Shown piece after piece: positions 33,720-42,139 of a stretch of 64,000 nucleotides of DNA. A program made the position numbers and the translations under genes. This DNA is from WHSW01 sp963842795 (lineage in GTDB: Bacteria > Actinomycetota > Thermoleophilia > Solirubrobacterales > 70-9). The notes below the pieces were generated by a model that was not told where the DNA came from, did not search any database, and saw only the letters and a list, made by a program, of their open reading frames with translations. Positions within the stretch are counted from its first letter, which is position 1. Every line of letters starts with the position of its first letter. Where the stretch lies: the NCBI GenBank assembly GCA_963842795.1, contig CAWJHV010000007.1, positions 28,166-92,165 of the forward strand. The letters are read 5' to 3'.

Positions 33720-34427
33720 ATGAGACCCAACCAATCCTCCGAGCTGATGATCGCCCGCCGCGCCGCCGTGCCCAGCACGCGGGGCCCCGGCGGCGAGCGG
33801 ACTCCTCCCGGCGCCGCGCCGGCCAATCCGGCGGCCGAGAACGAAAACGAGCAGGCCCGCCTGCGGGATCTGACTCTGGCTCGGGCGGCTCGAGACGATG
33901 CCACCGCGTTCACAGAGATCTTCGAGCGCCACGCCCCTCCGCTTCGTCGCTGGTTTCGCCAACGCACCGGAAACCAGGAGGTGGCGGCCGATCTGACCGC
34001 CGAGACCTTTGCCCAGGCTTGGAAGTCGCTCGGCCGGTTCAATCCGCGGCGTCGCAATGCCTCGCTCGGCGCCTGGCTGCAGGGCATCGCCAACAATCAG
34101 CTTCGCCACTGGCAACGCCACGAGCGAGTTCGCACCCGGGCCCGAGCGCGCCTGCGCCTCGAGCTCGTCGATTCAAGTGGCGCTGATGCCCTGGCCGACG
34201 TCGACGCCCGAGTCAGCGCCGAGCTGGCCGCGCCCGAGCTGAGCGCGGCGATGTCGTCGCTCTCGAGGGCCACCCGGGAGGCAGTCGAGATGCGCGTCGT
34301 CCTCGGCCTTTCCTATGAGGAGTGCGCCGAGCGGCTGCGTTGCACCGAGCAAGCCGTTCGCCAGCGAGTCTCTCGCGGCCTCGGTGAGCTCAAGACCACG
34401 ATCGAAGGAGAAGCAAATGGCAAGTGA
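33720..34427 (+). CDS. ECF-type RNA polymerase sigma factor
   Basis: 235 residues from ATG 33720 (GTG 33717 is alternative). After a ~45-residue variable N-terminus come region 2 (TAFTEIFERHAPPLRRWF, ADLTAETFAQAWKSLGRF) and region 4 (LSRATREAVEMRVVLGLSY, then EQAVRQRVSRGL). The last four codons overlap the next gene by 11 bp, so the pair is translationally coupled, as sigma/anti-sigma pairs usually are. The partner lacks a recognisable anti-sigma domain. Confidence 0.85.
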   Translation: MRPNQSSELMIARRAAVPSTRGPGGERTPPGAAPANPAAENENEQARLRDLTLARAARDDATAFTEIFERHAPPLRRWFRQRTGNQEVAADLTAETFAQAWKSLGRFNPRRRNASLGAWLQGIANNQLRHWQRHERVRTRARARLRLELVDSSGADALADVDARVSAELAAPELSAAMSSLSRATREAVEMRVVLGLSYEECAERLRCTEQAVRQRVSRGLGELKTTIEGEANGK

Positions 34428-35118
34428 GGAAACACTGGACCCCCAGCTGGCCCGAATGAGGGACGCCTTCGGCGAGGCGGTCGGAGCCGATATCGCTCGG
34501 CGCCACCATCGTCGGCGGGTCGGGCGGATCGCCGCCGGCGCGGCCGCCGTCGGTACCGCCGGGGTCCTGGTTGGAGTGCTGACCTTCGGTGACGGCGGGC
34601 TCTCCGGCAGCCCAGCCCAGGCATTGGCCGTCGAGACCGAGGGCCCCTGGGTCGAGGTGCAGATTCTCGATACCTCGGCCGACGAGCAGCAGATGAGCGA
34701 CGAGCTGCAGGCCGCCGGTCTCGACGCTGACGTTCATCTGGTCCCGACCGAGCCCAACCTCGTCCACGAGTGGCTGGGGGCGATCCCCGGCCCGCTCGGG
34801 CCCGACCTCGAGGCCGCCGCCAACGGCCAGCCGGCGCCCTGGAACGTGACTTGGGACAACGACATCCTGCGCATCCGCCGCAGCGTCATCTCCGACCTCT
34901 CGGGCCGGACGCTCGACCTCTACATCGGCCGGACTCCGGCCGATGTAGAGGCGTCCGAGGTGATGTTCAACGACGGCCCGCAGGTGGTCTCGGAAGATGG
35001 TCAGCGGATCCTCTGCGCCGACGGGCGGGTAGTCGACATCGACGATGTCGCCGCCGACGGCACGAGCGGCTGCTCGCCGGACGTCTTCATCCCCAGTTCG
35101 CTGGGCCCGGCCAACTGA
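34417..35118 (+). CDS. Single-pass membrane protein coupled to the ECF sigma gene (putative regulator)
   Basis: 233 residues, ATG 34417 with AAGGAGAAGCA just before it, overlapping the sigma gene. About 30 cytoplasmic residues with basic RRHHRRRVGR precede one membrane span (IAAGAAAVGTAGVLVGVLTFG). An ~180-residue external domain follows, with two Cys near the C-terminus (ILCADGR, GCSPDVF) and no known family. There is no zinc anti-sigma HxxxCxxC motif. By position and topology it may act as a non-canonical anti-sigma or sensor (inference). A strong terminator follows at 35148. Confidence 0.65.
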   Translation: MASEETLDPQLARMRDAFGEAVGADIARRHHRRRVGRIAAGAAAVGTAGVLVGVLTFGDGGLSGSPAQALAVETEGPWVEVQILDTSADEQQMSDELQAAGLDADVHLVPTEPNLVHEWLGAIPGPLGPDLEAAANGQPAPWNVTWDNDILRIRRSVISDLSGRTLDLYIGRTPADVEASEVMFNDGPQVVSEDGQRILCADGRVVDIDDVAADGTSGCSPDVFIPSSLGPAN

Positions 35119-35147
35119 GCGGGTAGTCCAAAGGTCCAACAGCCCAG

Positions 35148-35187
35148 CCCATCGGCCGGCCCGCTCCCGGGTCGGCCGATGGGTCTT
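35148..35187. terminator. Bidirectional terminator between convergent genes
   Basis: An 11-bp perfect stem, cccatcggccg (35148-35158) and cggccgatggg (35173-35183), with a 14-nt loop followed by TCTTT. It lies between the convergent ends at 35118 (+) and 35233 (-). Confidence 0.8.
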
Positions 35188-35232
35188 TGCCGGGCCGACG
35201 CTACAACCGCCGCCTCGCGACCGCAGCCGCCG

Positions 35233-35766
35233 TCAAGACGCCGGGAGGTAGGTGAGGAGGACGACTCCGGAGTCGAACCGCTTCACGTCGTCGAGCTCCA
35301 TCCGGACGGTTCCCCTGTCGCCGAGCACGTGGACGTTTCCCTCGCCCCAGACGAGCGGGTTCAGGTAGACCTCGTACTCGTCGATCAGGCCCCTCTCGGC
35401 GAGGGCGTAGGCGAACTCGCCGCTTCCGTGCATGAACAGGTCACCGTCGACCTCGTCCTTCAGCTTCGGGATCGAGTCCTCGAGGTCCCCCTCGAGCAGG
35501 GTCGCGTTCCACTCGAGATCGCCGGACAGGCTGTTGGATCCGACGTACTTCGGCAGCGGGTTGACCATGTCCGCCCACTTGCCCGACTCATTCGGCCAAT
35601 ATCCCGCCAGCCCCTCGTAGGTCTTGCGGCCCAGCACCAGGCCGCTGGATTTCGCCTGACGCTCGAACGAGTAGTCGCCGTGGTCTCCGTCCGGCTGCAC
35701 CCACTCGCCGACCGGGTCTATGACTCCGTCGACGGTGGCCTGCGTTGTCGCGATCAGCCTTCCCAT
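35233..35766 (-). CDS. RibD C-terminal/dihydrofolate reductase-like protein
   Basis: 177 residues from ATG 35766, set by AAAGGAGAAACGAG just before it. MGRLIATTQATVDGVID, LVLGRKTYEGLAGYW, LFMHGSGEFAYAL and LIDEYEVYLNPLVWG are typical of the RibD_C (YwjB/YyaP-like) family of NADPH-binding reductases of unknown substrate. The gene start lies inside the 3' part of the upstream ECF sigma ORF in another frame (179-bp overlap). A second member of the family is at 38736-39293. Confidence 0.85.
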   Translation of the reverse strand: MGRLIATTQATVDGVIDPVGEWVQPDGDHGDYSFERQAKSSGLVLGRKTYEGLAGYWPNESGKWADMVNPLPKYVGSNSLSGDLEWNATLLEGDLEDSIPKLKDEVDGDLFMHGSGEFAYALAERGLIDEYEVYLNPLVWGEGNVHVLGDRGTVRMELDDVKRFDSGVVLLTYLPAS

Positions 35767-36439
35767 CTCGTTTCTCCTTTGCGGTATGTGTGTCACGTGC
35801 TTCATGGCGCAGCATCTCGATGAACCCGTCGATGTCGTCGTGCTCGACCGCCTCCAGGTAAAGGCGCACGGTCTCGGCCATGCGCGCGTCGGGCTCGCGC
35901 TCGGCGCCTGGCTTTACGATCGAGACCCGGGCGCGCTGCAGGGCGCTGTTGACCGAGACCGTGCTCGTGCCGAGCAGGCATGCGCTCTCGCGCGCCGTGA
36001 AGCCGAGCCCGTCGCGCAACAGCAGCGCCGCGCGCTGGCGGGCCGGCAGGCGCTCATGCGCGGCGGTGAGCGCCTCGGCGAGCGAGTCGTCGCCGTCGGG
36101 GGCGCCGTGGCCCTGGTCGGGCGGCTCTTGGTCGCTGGCGACCGGCCGGCGCTTGCGCCGGTCGACCTCGTTGAGGCAGGCGTTGGTCGCGATCGAATGA
36201 AGCCACGAGCGCAGCGAGGAGCGGGCCTCGAAGCGCCCGAGCGCCCGCCAGGCGCGCAGCATCACCTCCTGAAGGGCGTCCTCGGCGTCGTGGTCGGAGC
36301 GCAGGATGCGACGACAGTGGGCGTAGAGCTCGCCGCGGTGAGGCTCGAGCAAGGCCGCGAAGGCATCGCCGTCGCCGCCGCGCGCGGCCTCGATCAGCTC
36401 GGCCTCGCTCACTTGAGCGACGGTCGGCGGCGTGTTCAT
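35588..36439 (-). CDS. ECF sigma factor with truncated C-terminal SnoaL domain
   Basis: 283-residue ORF. Sigma region 2 (EDALQEVMLRAWRALGRF, RSWLHSIATNACLNEVDRR) and region 4 (LPARQRAALLLRDGLGF, SACLLGTSTVSVNSALQRAR) are intact. The following VRLYLEAVEHDDIDGFIEML is the first helix pair of the SnoaL-like C-terminal domain normal in this sigma group (TIGR02960/SigG type, usually about 320-340 aa). After about residue 213 the frame runs into Arg-rich sequence that is the shifted reading of the RibD-like gene. So most of the SnoaL domain is missing. It is probably a functional sigma core with lost autoregulation, or a decaying gene. Confidence 0.78.
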   Translation of the reverse strand: MNTPPTVAQVSEAELIEAARGGDGDAFAALLEPHRGELYAHCRRILRSDHDAEDALQEVMLRAWRALGRFEARSSLRSWLHSIATNACLNEVDRRKRRPVASDQEPPDQGHGAPDGDDSLAEALTAAHERLPARQRAALLLRDGLGFTARESACLLGTSTVSVNSALQRARVSIVKPGAEREPDARMAETVRLYLEAVEHDDIDGFIEMLRHEARDTHTAKEKRDGKADRDNAGHRRRSHRPGRRVGAAGRRPRRLLVRASGEIQRPGAGPQDLRGAGGILAE

Positions 36440-36516
36440 GTTCGGTCCTCCTCGGTCTTCGGGTGTCGGATCGCTGGGCTCCGACGTGCTTGCGTGCTAT
36501 CACCAGTAATACCCAT

Positions 36517-37110
36517 ATGACTGGTAAGAAACACTGGGCAGCCGAGCCGCAGCCGAAAGGGCGAGAGCCGGCGCCGGGTGAGCTCGCGCTCGTCCAGGGC
36601 TTTCTCAACTCGCGCTGGGACCTCGGCCGTGATCGGGCGGAGGTCCTGGTCAGCGGCGACGCCCTGTCGACATGGCTCTCCGCCCGCGGGCTGCTCCCGC
36701 GAGGGCTGCCCCTCACCGACGACGACCTCGCTCGCGCCCTCGCCGTGCGTGAGGGCCTGCGGGCGATCGCCTTCACGAACATCGGCCACACCGTCGACGA
36801 GGGCGCGATCGAAGCCATGCGGCGCGCCTCGGGGGCGGCGAGCCTTCGAATCGGCATCGAGGCGGACGGTGCGCGATTTCTCGTCAACACCGACGCGGGT
36901 CTCGACGGCGCGATCGGCGCCCTTTACGGAATCGTTGCCCGGGCGATGGCGGACGGCTCCTGGGACCGCCTCAAGGCTTGCCCCGGGCGCCGTTGCGGGT
37001 GGGTCTTCTACGACCGGTCCAGAAACCACAGCGCGCGTTGGTGCGCGATGCAGATCTGCGGTGCTCAAGAGAAGGCCCGGGCCTACTACCACCGGAAGAC
37101 CGGCGCCTAG
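36517..37110 (+). CDS. CGNR/ABATE-domain zinc-finger protein
   Basis: 197 residues from ATG 36517. The N-terminal ABATE-like region (ELALVQGFLNSRWDLG, ALAVREGLRAIAF) is followed by a C-terminal zinc finger: C155-x4-C160 (CPGRRCGWVFYDRSRN) and C176-x4-C181. The signature CGNR is changed to CGAQ, followed by EKARAYYHRKTG. Such proteins are thought to be DNA-binding regulators. It diverges from the truncated sigma gene across 77 bp. Confidence 0.82.
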   Translation: MTGKKHWAAEPQPKGREPAPGELALVQGFLNSRWDLGRDRAEVLVSGDALSTWLSARGLLPRGLPLTDDDLARALAVREGLRAIAFTNIGHTVDEGAIEAMRRASGAASLRIGIEADGARFLVNTDAGLDGAIGALYGIVARAMADGSWDRLKACPGRRCGWVFYDRSRNHSARWCAMQICGAQEKARAYYHRKTGA

Positions 37111-37154
37111 CGATCCTGGGATCGTCGCTGCCTTCATGGTCGGATCGAACCCGC

Positions 37155-37625
37155 TCACGCGTGGGGGCGCGAGTACTCGTCGTAACGCCAGAGCATCGCC
37201 CCGAGCATCGCGGGGACCATCACCGCGTGCTGGACGCCGAGTGCCGGTCCCGCATCAAGGACGCCGGCTGCGGCAAGCGCCGCTGCGCCGAAGCTTGGCA
37301 CCAGCATCGACGTCGCCATCTCTGCGTTGCGGCCCCACGAGTGCCCCCGGTAGGCCATCCAGATCGCCATCGGAACGGCCATGTTGAAGCCCATCAGCAT
37401 CACCCTGAACGCGCCCGATTGATCCGAGAGGTCGCTGCCGGCGGCCGCGAACGCGAGCTGCGCCAGGCCGCTGAGCAGGCCCATCCCGACCAGCATCACC
37501 ACGACCATCTCTACGAAATGGCGGACGAACGCGCGCTTGCCAGGACGGCCGGTGGAGCTCCGGCGCCGGTAGCCCGCCGTGGCCCTAACGCTGTGGTTCG
37601 CCAGGACTGTCGAACTCGGTTGCAT
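37155..37625 (-). CDS. Met-rich four-TM membrane protein behind CsoR-like boxes
   Basis: 156 residues, ATG 37625 after GAAGGGAGCGAGCA. A basic N-terminus leads to four membrane spans rich in Met with conserved His (HFVEMVVVMLVGMGLLSG, MLMGFNMAVPMAIWMAYRGH, QHAVMVPAMLGAMLWR). I do not know a named function; similar proteins, as I recall, occur near copper genes in actinobacteria. Two CsoR-type operators lie 24-75 bp upstream, so expression is likely induced by copper(I). A role in copper sequestration or membrane copper handling is inferred from the operators and Met/His content only. Confidence 0.7.
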   Translation of the reverse strand: MQPSSTVLANHSVRATAGYRRRSSTGRPGKRAFVRHFVEMVVVMLVGMGLLSGLAQLAFAAAGSDLSDQSGAFRVMLMGFNMAVPMAIWMAYRGHSWGRNAEMATSMLVPSFGAAALAAAGVLDAGPALGVQHAVMVPAMLGAMLWRYDEYSRPHA

Positions 37626-37648
37626 TGCTCGCTCCCTTCTCGCCGTAG

Positions 37649-37700
37649 TACCCATAGGGGGTATAACCATGGCGGCACCGTAACATACCCCGGGGGGGTA
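37649..37700. promoter_or_regulatory. Two CsoR-like operators in the divergent promoter region
   Basis: Box 1 tacccatagggggta (37649-37663) and box 2 taccccgggggggta (37686-37700), 37 bp apart start to start. Both fit the TAC-C-rich/G-rich-GTA pseudo-palindrome bound by CsoR-family Cu(I) repressors. They lie between the divergent starts of the Met-rich membrane protein (37625) and the methyltransferase (37777), so both genes may be controlled. Confidence 0.7.
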
Positions 37701-37776
37701 GTGGGGCCGACGTCCTTGACCCGGGAGGCCCGCCGGGGGATATGGTCGGGTGGTCCACGACAGACGGGAGGGCACC

Positions 37777-38601
37777 TTGTCGTCAACCGCATCCGACTCA
37801 GAGCTGAAGGCGCGCCACCGCAAGATGTGGGCGTCGGGCGACTACCCGGCCATGGTCGAGACGTTTCTCCTGCCGCTCGGGCCACGGCTCGTCGCGGCCT
37901 GCGGCATCGGTCCCGGGATGCGCGTGCTCGACGTCGCAGCCGGCACGGGCAACGCCTCGATCCCCGCGGCGCAGGCCGGAGCGAGCGTGACGGCGAGCGA
38001 TCTGACTCCCGAGATGTTCGACGCCGGCCGCGCCCGCGCCGAGGCCGCCGGAGTCGAGCTGGAGTGGGTCGAGGCGGACGCCGAGAACCTGCCGTTCGAC
38101 GACGGGTCCTACGACGTCGTCATGTCATCCATCGGCGCGATGTTCGCCCCCCATCACCAGGAGGTCGCCGACGAGCTGGTCCGGGTCTGCCGAAAGGGCG
38201 GCACGATCGGCCTCTTGAGCTGGACCCCGGAAGGGATGATCGGGGCGCTGTTCAAGACGATGGGTCCGTTCGCTCCGCCGCCACCGCCGGGCGCCCAGCC
38301 ACCGCCGCTCTGGGGCAGCGAGGAGCACGTGCGAGAGCTGTTCGGCGACCGCGTCGACTTCCGGACCATGGAGCGCGACAACCTCGAGGTCATCGCCTTC
38401 GAGCGTCCCGGCGACTACGGCGAGCACTTCAAGGACTATTACGGTCCGACGATCGTCGCCCGGGCGAACGCGGAACGCGACGGGCGAGCCGAGGAGTTCG
38501 ATCAGGCGGTGAGCGGCTTCTGCGATGAGTGGAATCGCGGCACCCAGGAAGCGGCGCGGTTCGAGCAGGAGTACCTGGTCGCGGTGGGCTCACGCACCTA
38601 G
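37777..38601 (+). CDS. SAM-dependent methyltransferase (UbiE-like)
   Basis: 274 residues starting at TTG 37777 with GGGAGG 4 nt ahead (GTG 37750 possible). HRKMWASGDYP, motif I VLDVAAGTGNASIPAA, TASDLTPEMFDAGR and FDDGSYDVVMSSIGAMFAPH are typical of Methyltransf_11 enzymes. A Pro-rich loop (APPPPPGAQPPP) follows. It shares its promoter region with the Met-rich membrane protein and its CsoR-like boxes. Substrate unknown. Confidence 0.83.
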   Translation: MSSTASDSELKARHRKMWASGDYPAMVETFLLPLGPRLVAACGIGPGMRVLDVAAGTGNASIPAAQAGASVTASDLTPEMFDAGRARAEAAGVELEWVEADAENLPFDDGSYDVVMSSIGAMFAPHHQEVADELVRVCRKGGTIGLLSWTPEGMIGALFKTMGPFAPPPPPGAQPPPLWGSEEHVRELFGDRVDFRTMERDNLEVIAFERPGDYGEHFKDYYGPTIVARANAERDGRAEEFDQAVSGFCDEWNRGTQEAARFEQEYLVAVGSRT

Positions 38602-38735
38602 GGTTGGAATTCTCGCGGCTACTCGGTGTAGAGGGCGAGCAGCGACGTACCGCGGTCCTGAGGCGTAACGCGATGAGATCCGACGTGCACGGCGGTCTAC
38701 AGGGATGGATCGCCACACACCGATAGGAGCTGCCC

Positions 38736-39293
38736 ATGGCCGCCGCCCCCGCCTCACGCAAGGTCGTTCTCTATTCCCTGCTCTCGCTCGACGGCGTTGC
38801 CGAGGAGCCGGGAGACTGGCTCTCCGACGGCGGCCGGGAGGTGTTCGACAACCTCGGCGGAGTCATCGAGACGCAGGACGACGTCCTGCTCGGCCGCGGC
38901 ACCTATGACTACTGGGTCGACTACTGGCCGACGTCGGAGACGGAGCCGTTCGCAAGCTTCATCAACGGCGTGCGCAAGCACGTGGTCACGTCGTCGGAGC
39001 CTGGCGAGAGCTGGGCGAACTCGACCCTGGTCGGCGAGCCCGTCGTCGACTACGTCGAGCGCCTGAAGGCCGGGTCCGGCGGGGACATCGGGATCCACGG
39101 CAGCATCTCGCTCGCGCAGTCGCTGCTCGCCGCCGGCCTGATCGACGAGCTCCGGCTCGTGATCGCTCCGACGCTTGCAGGCCGCGGCCGGCGACTGTTC
39201 ATCGACCGCGACGGTCCCGAGGGACTCGAGCTCGAGGCCGTCGATCGCAGCGAGGCGGGCACGTTGTTCCTCACGTACCGGCGCACGGGCTGA
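38736..39293 (+). CDS. RibD C-terminal/dihydrofolate reductase-like protein
   Basis: 185 residues, ATG 38736 after TAGGAGCTGCCC. KVVLYSLLSLDGVAEEPGDW, LLGRGTYDYWVDYWP, IGIHGSISLAQSLLAAGLID and LRLVIAPTLAGRGRRLF show the RibD_C fold. NADPH-dependent reductase of unknown substrate. The upstream 134 bp hold no other gene. Homologous to the protein at 35233 but in a different subgroup. Confidence 0.87.
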   Translation: MAAAPASRKVVLYSLLSLDGVAEEPGDWLSDGGREVFDNLGGVIETQDDVLLGRGTYDYWVDYWPTSETEPFASFINGVRKHVVTSSEPGESWANSTLVGEPVVDYVERLKAGSGGDIGIHGSISLAQSLLAAGLIDELRLVIAPTLAGRGRRLFIDRDGPEGLELEAVDRSEAGTLFLTYRRTG

Positions 39294-39449
39294 CGACCCG
39301 AGAAACACGCCCGGTCGAATTGGACCTGCCTGGGACCGTAGCTCGCCGGCTCGCCGCGGTCCGCTCTGGTTCATGTCGCCCCGCGGCAATCGTTTTCACG
39401 TTCCGTGCAAAGCGGTACGGAACGGGGCGCCGATGGGTAACTGAACGCC

Positions 39450-40277
39450 ATGGGCCTCGATGCGGGCAGGCCGACCCGATCACTCGTGGCGATCCTCGCC
39501 ACGGGCGCGGTTCTCCTCAGTGGCTGTGGAGGCGGCGGTGACGAGGACGGGGCCCCGACGGCGGCGACCTCGTCGACCACCACCCGCGCGACCGCATCGA
39601 CGACCACGGCCGCCGCGGCGCAGGACCGCAGCGCTCCCGACGCAGTCTCAATCTGCAATACGGGAGCCGGCTGGCGACGGCTCGCCGTCAACGTCGGCTC
39701 CGAGGACCTTCAGGCGGCGATGCTCGGGCGCGGTCGCATCGGTTTCGTCCTCGCGAACGACAGCGGCAACGACCCCTGCAAGTGGCTGCCGTTCGCCGAA
39801 TCCCTGGCCGAACGCGGCGATCGGGTCGCCGTCTTCAGGTATGCCTCGGTCGGCAACCCGGGCGAGCTGCGCGCAACGGCGATGGCGCTCCGGGCGGCGG
39901 GGGCCGAGAGGGTGGTCGCGGTCGGCGCCTCGGTCGGCGGGCGCGCCGTCGTCGAGCTGGCGGCCAAGAGCTCGCCCGGCGTCGACGCGGTCGTCAGCCT
40001 CTCCGGGGAGCGGGAGATCGGCCCCTCCTACCCGGACATCCTCCCCGACGCGCGCCGAGTCGAGCTGCCGATTCTCTACGCGAGCTCGCGCAGGGACGGC
40101 TACACGTTGTTCGGCAAGGAGACCGTCCAGCTTCACGAGGCGACTCCCGCGCCGCTGAACCGGCTGCTGCTGGTACCCGGAGCCGCCCACGGCGTCGACC
40201 TGCTCTCAGGGCGCAAGGGCGAGCGAATGCAGGCGGCGATCCTGAGCTTCACCGCGACGGCCGTCGGCCAGGGCTGA
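39450..40277 (+). CDS. Lipoprotein with alpha/beta-hydrolase fold
   Basis: 275 residues. Lipobox LLSGC at about residue 26, so lipid-anchored outside the membrane, then a Thr/Ala/Ser-rich linker (TSSTTTRATASTTTAAAA). The domain has GRGRIGFVLANDSGND, nucleophile elbow VGASVGGRAVVELA, ILYASSRRDGYT and a final PGAAHGVDLL that supplies the His. Resembles dienelactone hydrolase-like esterases. The next gene, a membrane-anchored beta-lactamase-type hydrolase, starts 11 bp later: one operon of envelope hydrolases. Confidence 0.8.
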   Translation: MGLDAGRPTRSLVAILATGAVLLSGCGGGGDEDGAPTAATSSTTTRATASTTTAAAAQDRSAPDAVSICNTGAGWRRLAVNVGSEDLQAAMLGRGRIGFVLANDSGNDPCKWLPFAESLAERGDRVAVFRYASVGNPGELRATAMALRAAGAERVVAVGASVGGRAVVELAAKSSPGVDAVVSLSGEREIGPSYPDILPDARRVELPILYASSRRDGYTLFGKETVQLHEATPAPLNRLLLVPGAAHGVDLLSGRKGERMQAAILSFTATAVGQG

Positions 40278-40288
40278 GGCTCCGGGCC

Positions 40289-41518
40289 GTGGGTGAGGCC
40301 CCGAGCGAACGGCCGCGATCGAGACGCCGGCTTCGCCGGCTGGGACTCGGGCTCGCCGCCTTCGCCGCGGTGGTGGTCGCCGTGTTCGCCTGGGCCTGGC
40401 TCTCGACTGATTCGTCGACTCTCGCCCGGGCGTTGATCTGGATGGAGGCCGATGCCGGCGACCAGGGTCGCTTTCCGTCGCGCTCGATCCCGACGAGCGC
40501 CCGGCCCAGCCGGCTGGGACAACTGCCACGGTCGGATCTCTCCGTGGGCGCGCCCGGCGGCGGTGGCGTCCCGCTGGACCAGGCGCTCGACGACACCGAC
40601 ACGCGCGCTTTCATCGTCGTCGCCCACGACCGCGTCGTCTACCAGCGCTACGAAGACGGCTCGGCCTCGGAGTCGCTCGAGACCTCGTTCTCGGTCGCGA
40701 AGTCGTTCGTCTCCACCCTGATCGGAATCGCGATCGACGACGGCGACATCGGCAGCGTCACCGACCCCGTCACGGAGTACGTCCCGGAGCTCGTGGATCG
40801 CGATCCGCGGTTCACACGGATCACGATCGCCGACCTGCTCACGATGGCGTCGGGCCTGCGCTACGAGGAGTCGTCGTTTCCGTTCCCGTGGGGCGACGAC
40901 ACCTACACCTACTACGGCACCGACCTCCGCTCCGAGGCGCTCGACCGGACCGAGGTCGAGGGCCCGCCGGGAGAGCGGTGGCACTACAACAACTACAACC
41001 CGCTGCTGCTCGGGCTGGTGCTCGAGCGGGCGACCGGGGAATCGGTCTCCGAGCAGATGTCGCGCCGGCTCTGGCGTCCGCTCGGGGCCGCGAGCGACGC
41101 GAGCTGGAGCCTGGACTCCGACGAGTCCGGCTTCGAGAAGCTGGAGAGCGGCGTCAATGCCACGGCCCTCGATTACGCGCGCTTCGGGCTCCTGTTCCTG
41201 CACGGCGGACGCTGGAACGGCCGCCGGATCGTCTCCCGTCGGTGGGTGCGAGCGGCGACCGCCGGCCGGATCGATACCGATTACCCGAACCCGTACGGAT
41301 ACATGTGGTGGGTGGACGGCAGCCGGCCACAGCGCTTCTACGCATTCGGCAACTACGGCCAGTACGTCTACGTCGCGCCGGACGCGGGCGTCGTCATCGT
41401 GCGTCTCGGCAGCGATTGGGGGCGCGGAAACGAAGCCTGGCTGGCGATGTTCCGCGACCTCTCCGACGAGCTCAGCGGTCCGTGCTCGAGCTCCGGTGTT
41501 CGCGCAGTACTGTGCTGA
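40289..41518 (+). CDS. Membrane-anchored serine hydrolase, beta-lactamase/NylB family
   Basis: 409 residues from GTG 40289. An Arg-rich start and one membrane span (LGLGLAAFAAVVVAVFAWAW) place the catalytic domain outside. S135-VAK138 gives the class C/NylB SxxK motif and Y233-N-N235 the YxN motif. LTMASGLRYEE, LEYAR-like ALDYARFGLLFLHGGRW and NPYGYMWW are typical of 6-aminohexanoate-dimer hydrolase/esterase relatives. Possible substrates are peptidoglycan peptides, beta-lactams or amide esters; not decidable here. Operon with the preceding lipoprotein. Confidence 0.85.
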   Translation: MGEAPSERPRSRRRLRRLGLGLAAFAAVVVAVFAWAWLSTDSSTLARALIWMEADAGDQGRFPSRSIPTSARPSRLGQLPRSDLSVGAPGGGGVPLDQALDDTDTRAFIVVAHDRVVYQRYEDGSASESLETSFSVAKSFVSTLIGIAIDDGDIGSVTDPVTEYVPELVDRDPRFTRITIADLLTMASGLRYEESSFPFPWGDDTYTYYGTDLRSEALDRTEVEGPPGERWHYNNYNPLLLGLVLERATGESVSEQMSRRLWRPLGAASDASWSLDSDESGFEKLESGVNATALDYARFGLLFLHGGRWNGRRIVSRRWVRAATAGRIDTDYPNPYGYMWWVDGSRPQRFYAFGNYGQYVYVAPDAGVVIVRLGSDWGRGNEAWLAMFRDLSDELSGPCSSSGVRAVLC

Positions 41519-41569
41519 TGCTCGGCGGGGATCTCGGCTTCCGCTGCGCGTCCGATCCGAGGAGGAGAA

Positions 41570-41959
41570 ATGAGACCAGCACACTGGCTCGGTGCAATCG
41601 CTGTGAGTGCGATCGTCGCGCTCGGGGCCGGCCCCGCGTTCGCAGGCGGGACCGAGTATCCGACCGCGTTCACGAAGTTCAAGTACAAGCTCGACGCCGG
41701 GACCGCCACGTTCAAGGGTCAGATCGCCTCGTCCAAGGGCGGATGCGTCAAGGGCCGCCCCGTGAAGCTCTACCGGCAGAAGAGCGGCAACACCACCAAG
41801 GTCGGCGGCGACCACACCAACGGCAAGGGCAAGTTCGTGATCGACCTCGGCAGCGGGCCGCCGAAGAACGGCAAGTACTACGCCAAGATCAAGCAGACGA
41901 AACTGAGCGGCTCCTCGACCTGCCTCGGCCGCACCTCCGGGTCGGTGAAGCTGAGCTGA
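41570..41959 (+). CDS. Small secreted protein of unknown function
   Basis: 129 residues after a strong GAGGAGGAGAA site. Signal peptide with AFA-GGTEYP cut. The mature part is ~100 residues, Lys/Gly-rich with beta-strand periodicity (TATFKGQIASSKGGCVKGRP, GKFVIDLGSG, GKYYAKIKQTKL) and two Cys that probably pair. The pattern recalls transthyretin-like or carboxypeptidase-regulatory-like beta sandwiches (V-KLYR, then G-KF). No family recognised with confidence. Confidence 0.75.
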   Translation: MRPAHWLGAIAVSAIVALGAGPAFAGGTEYPTAFTKFKYKLDAGTATFKGQIASSKGGCVKGRPVKLYRQKSGNTTKVGGDHTNGKGKFVIDLGSGPPKNGKYYAKIKQTKLSGSSTCLGRTSGSVKLS

Positions 41960-42139
41960 CCGACCATGACCGACGCGGACGCTCAGACCGAGCCGACGCC
42001 CACACACTGGAGGCGTTCGCGGCCACGCTGCGCGAGGTCCTCGCCCGAGGACGGCTAGCGCGCCGTTTACGTGACATCCGTCGCGCGTTCGTTTCAACCA
42101 GGCATTGTTCGGTGACCGGAGTCCCGTCACGATTCGGTC

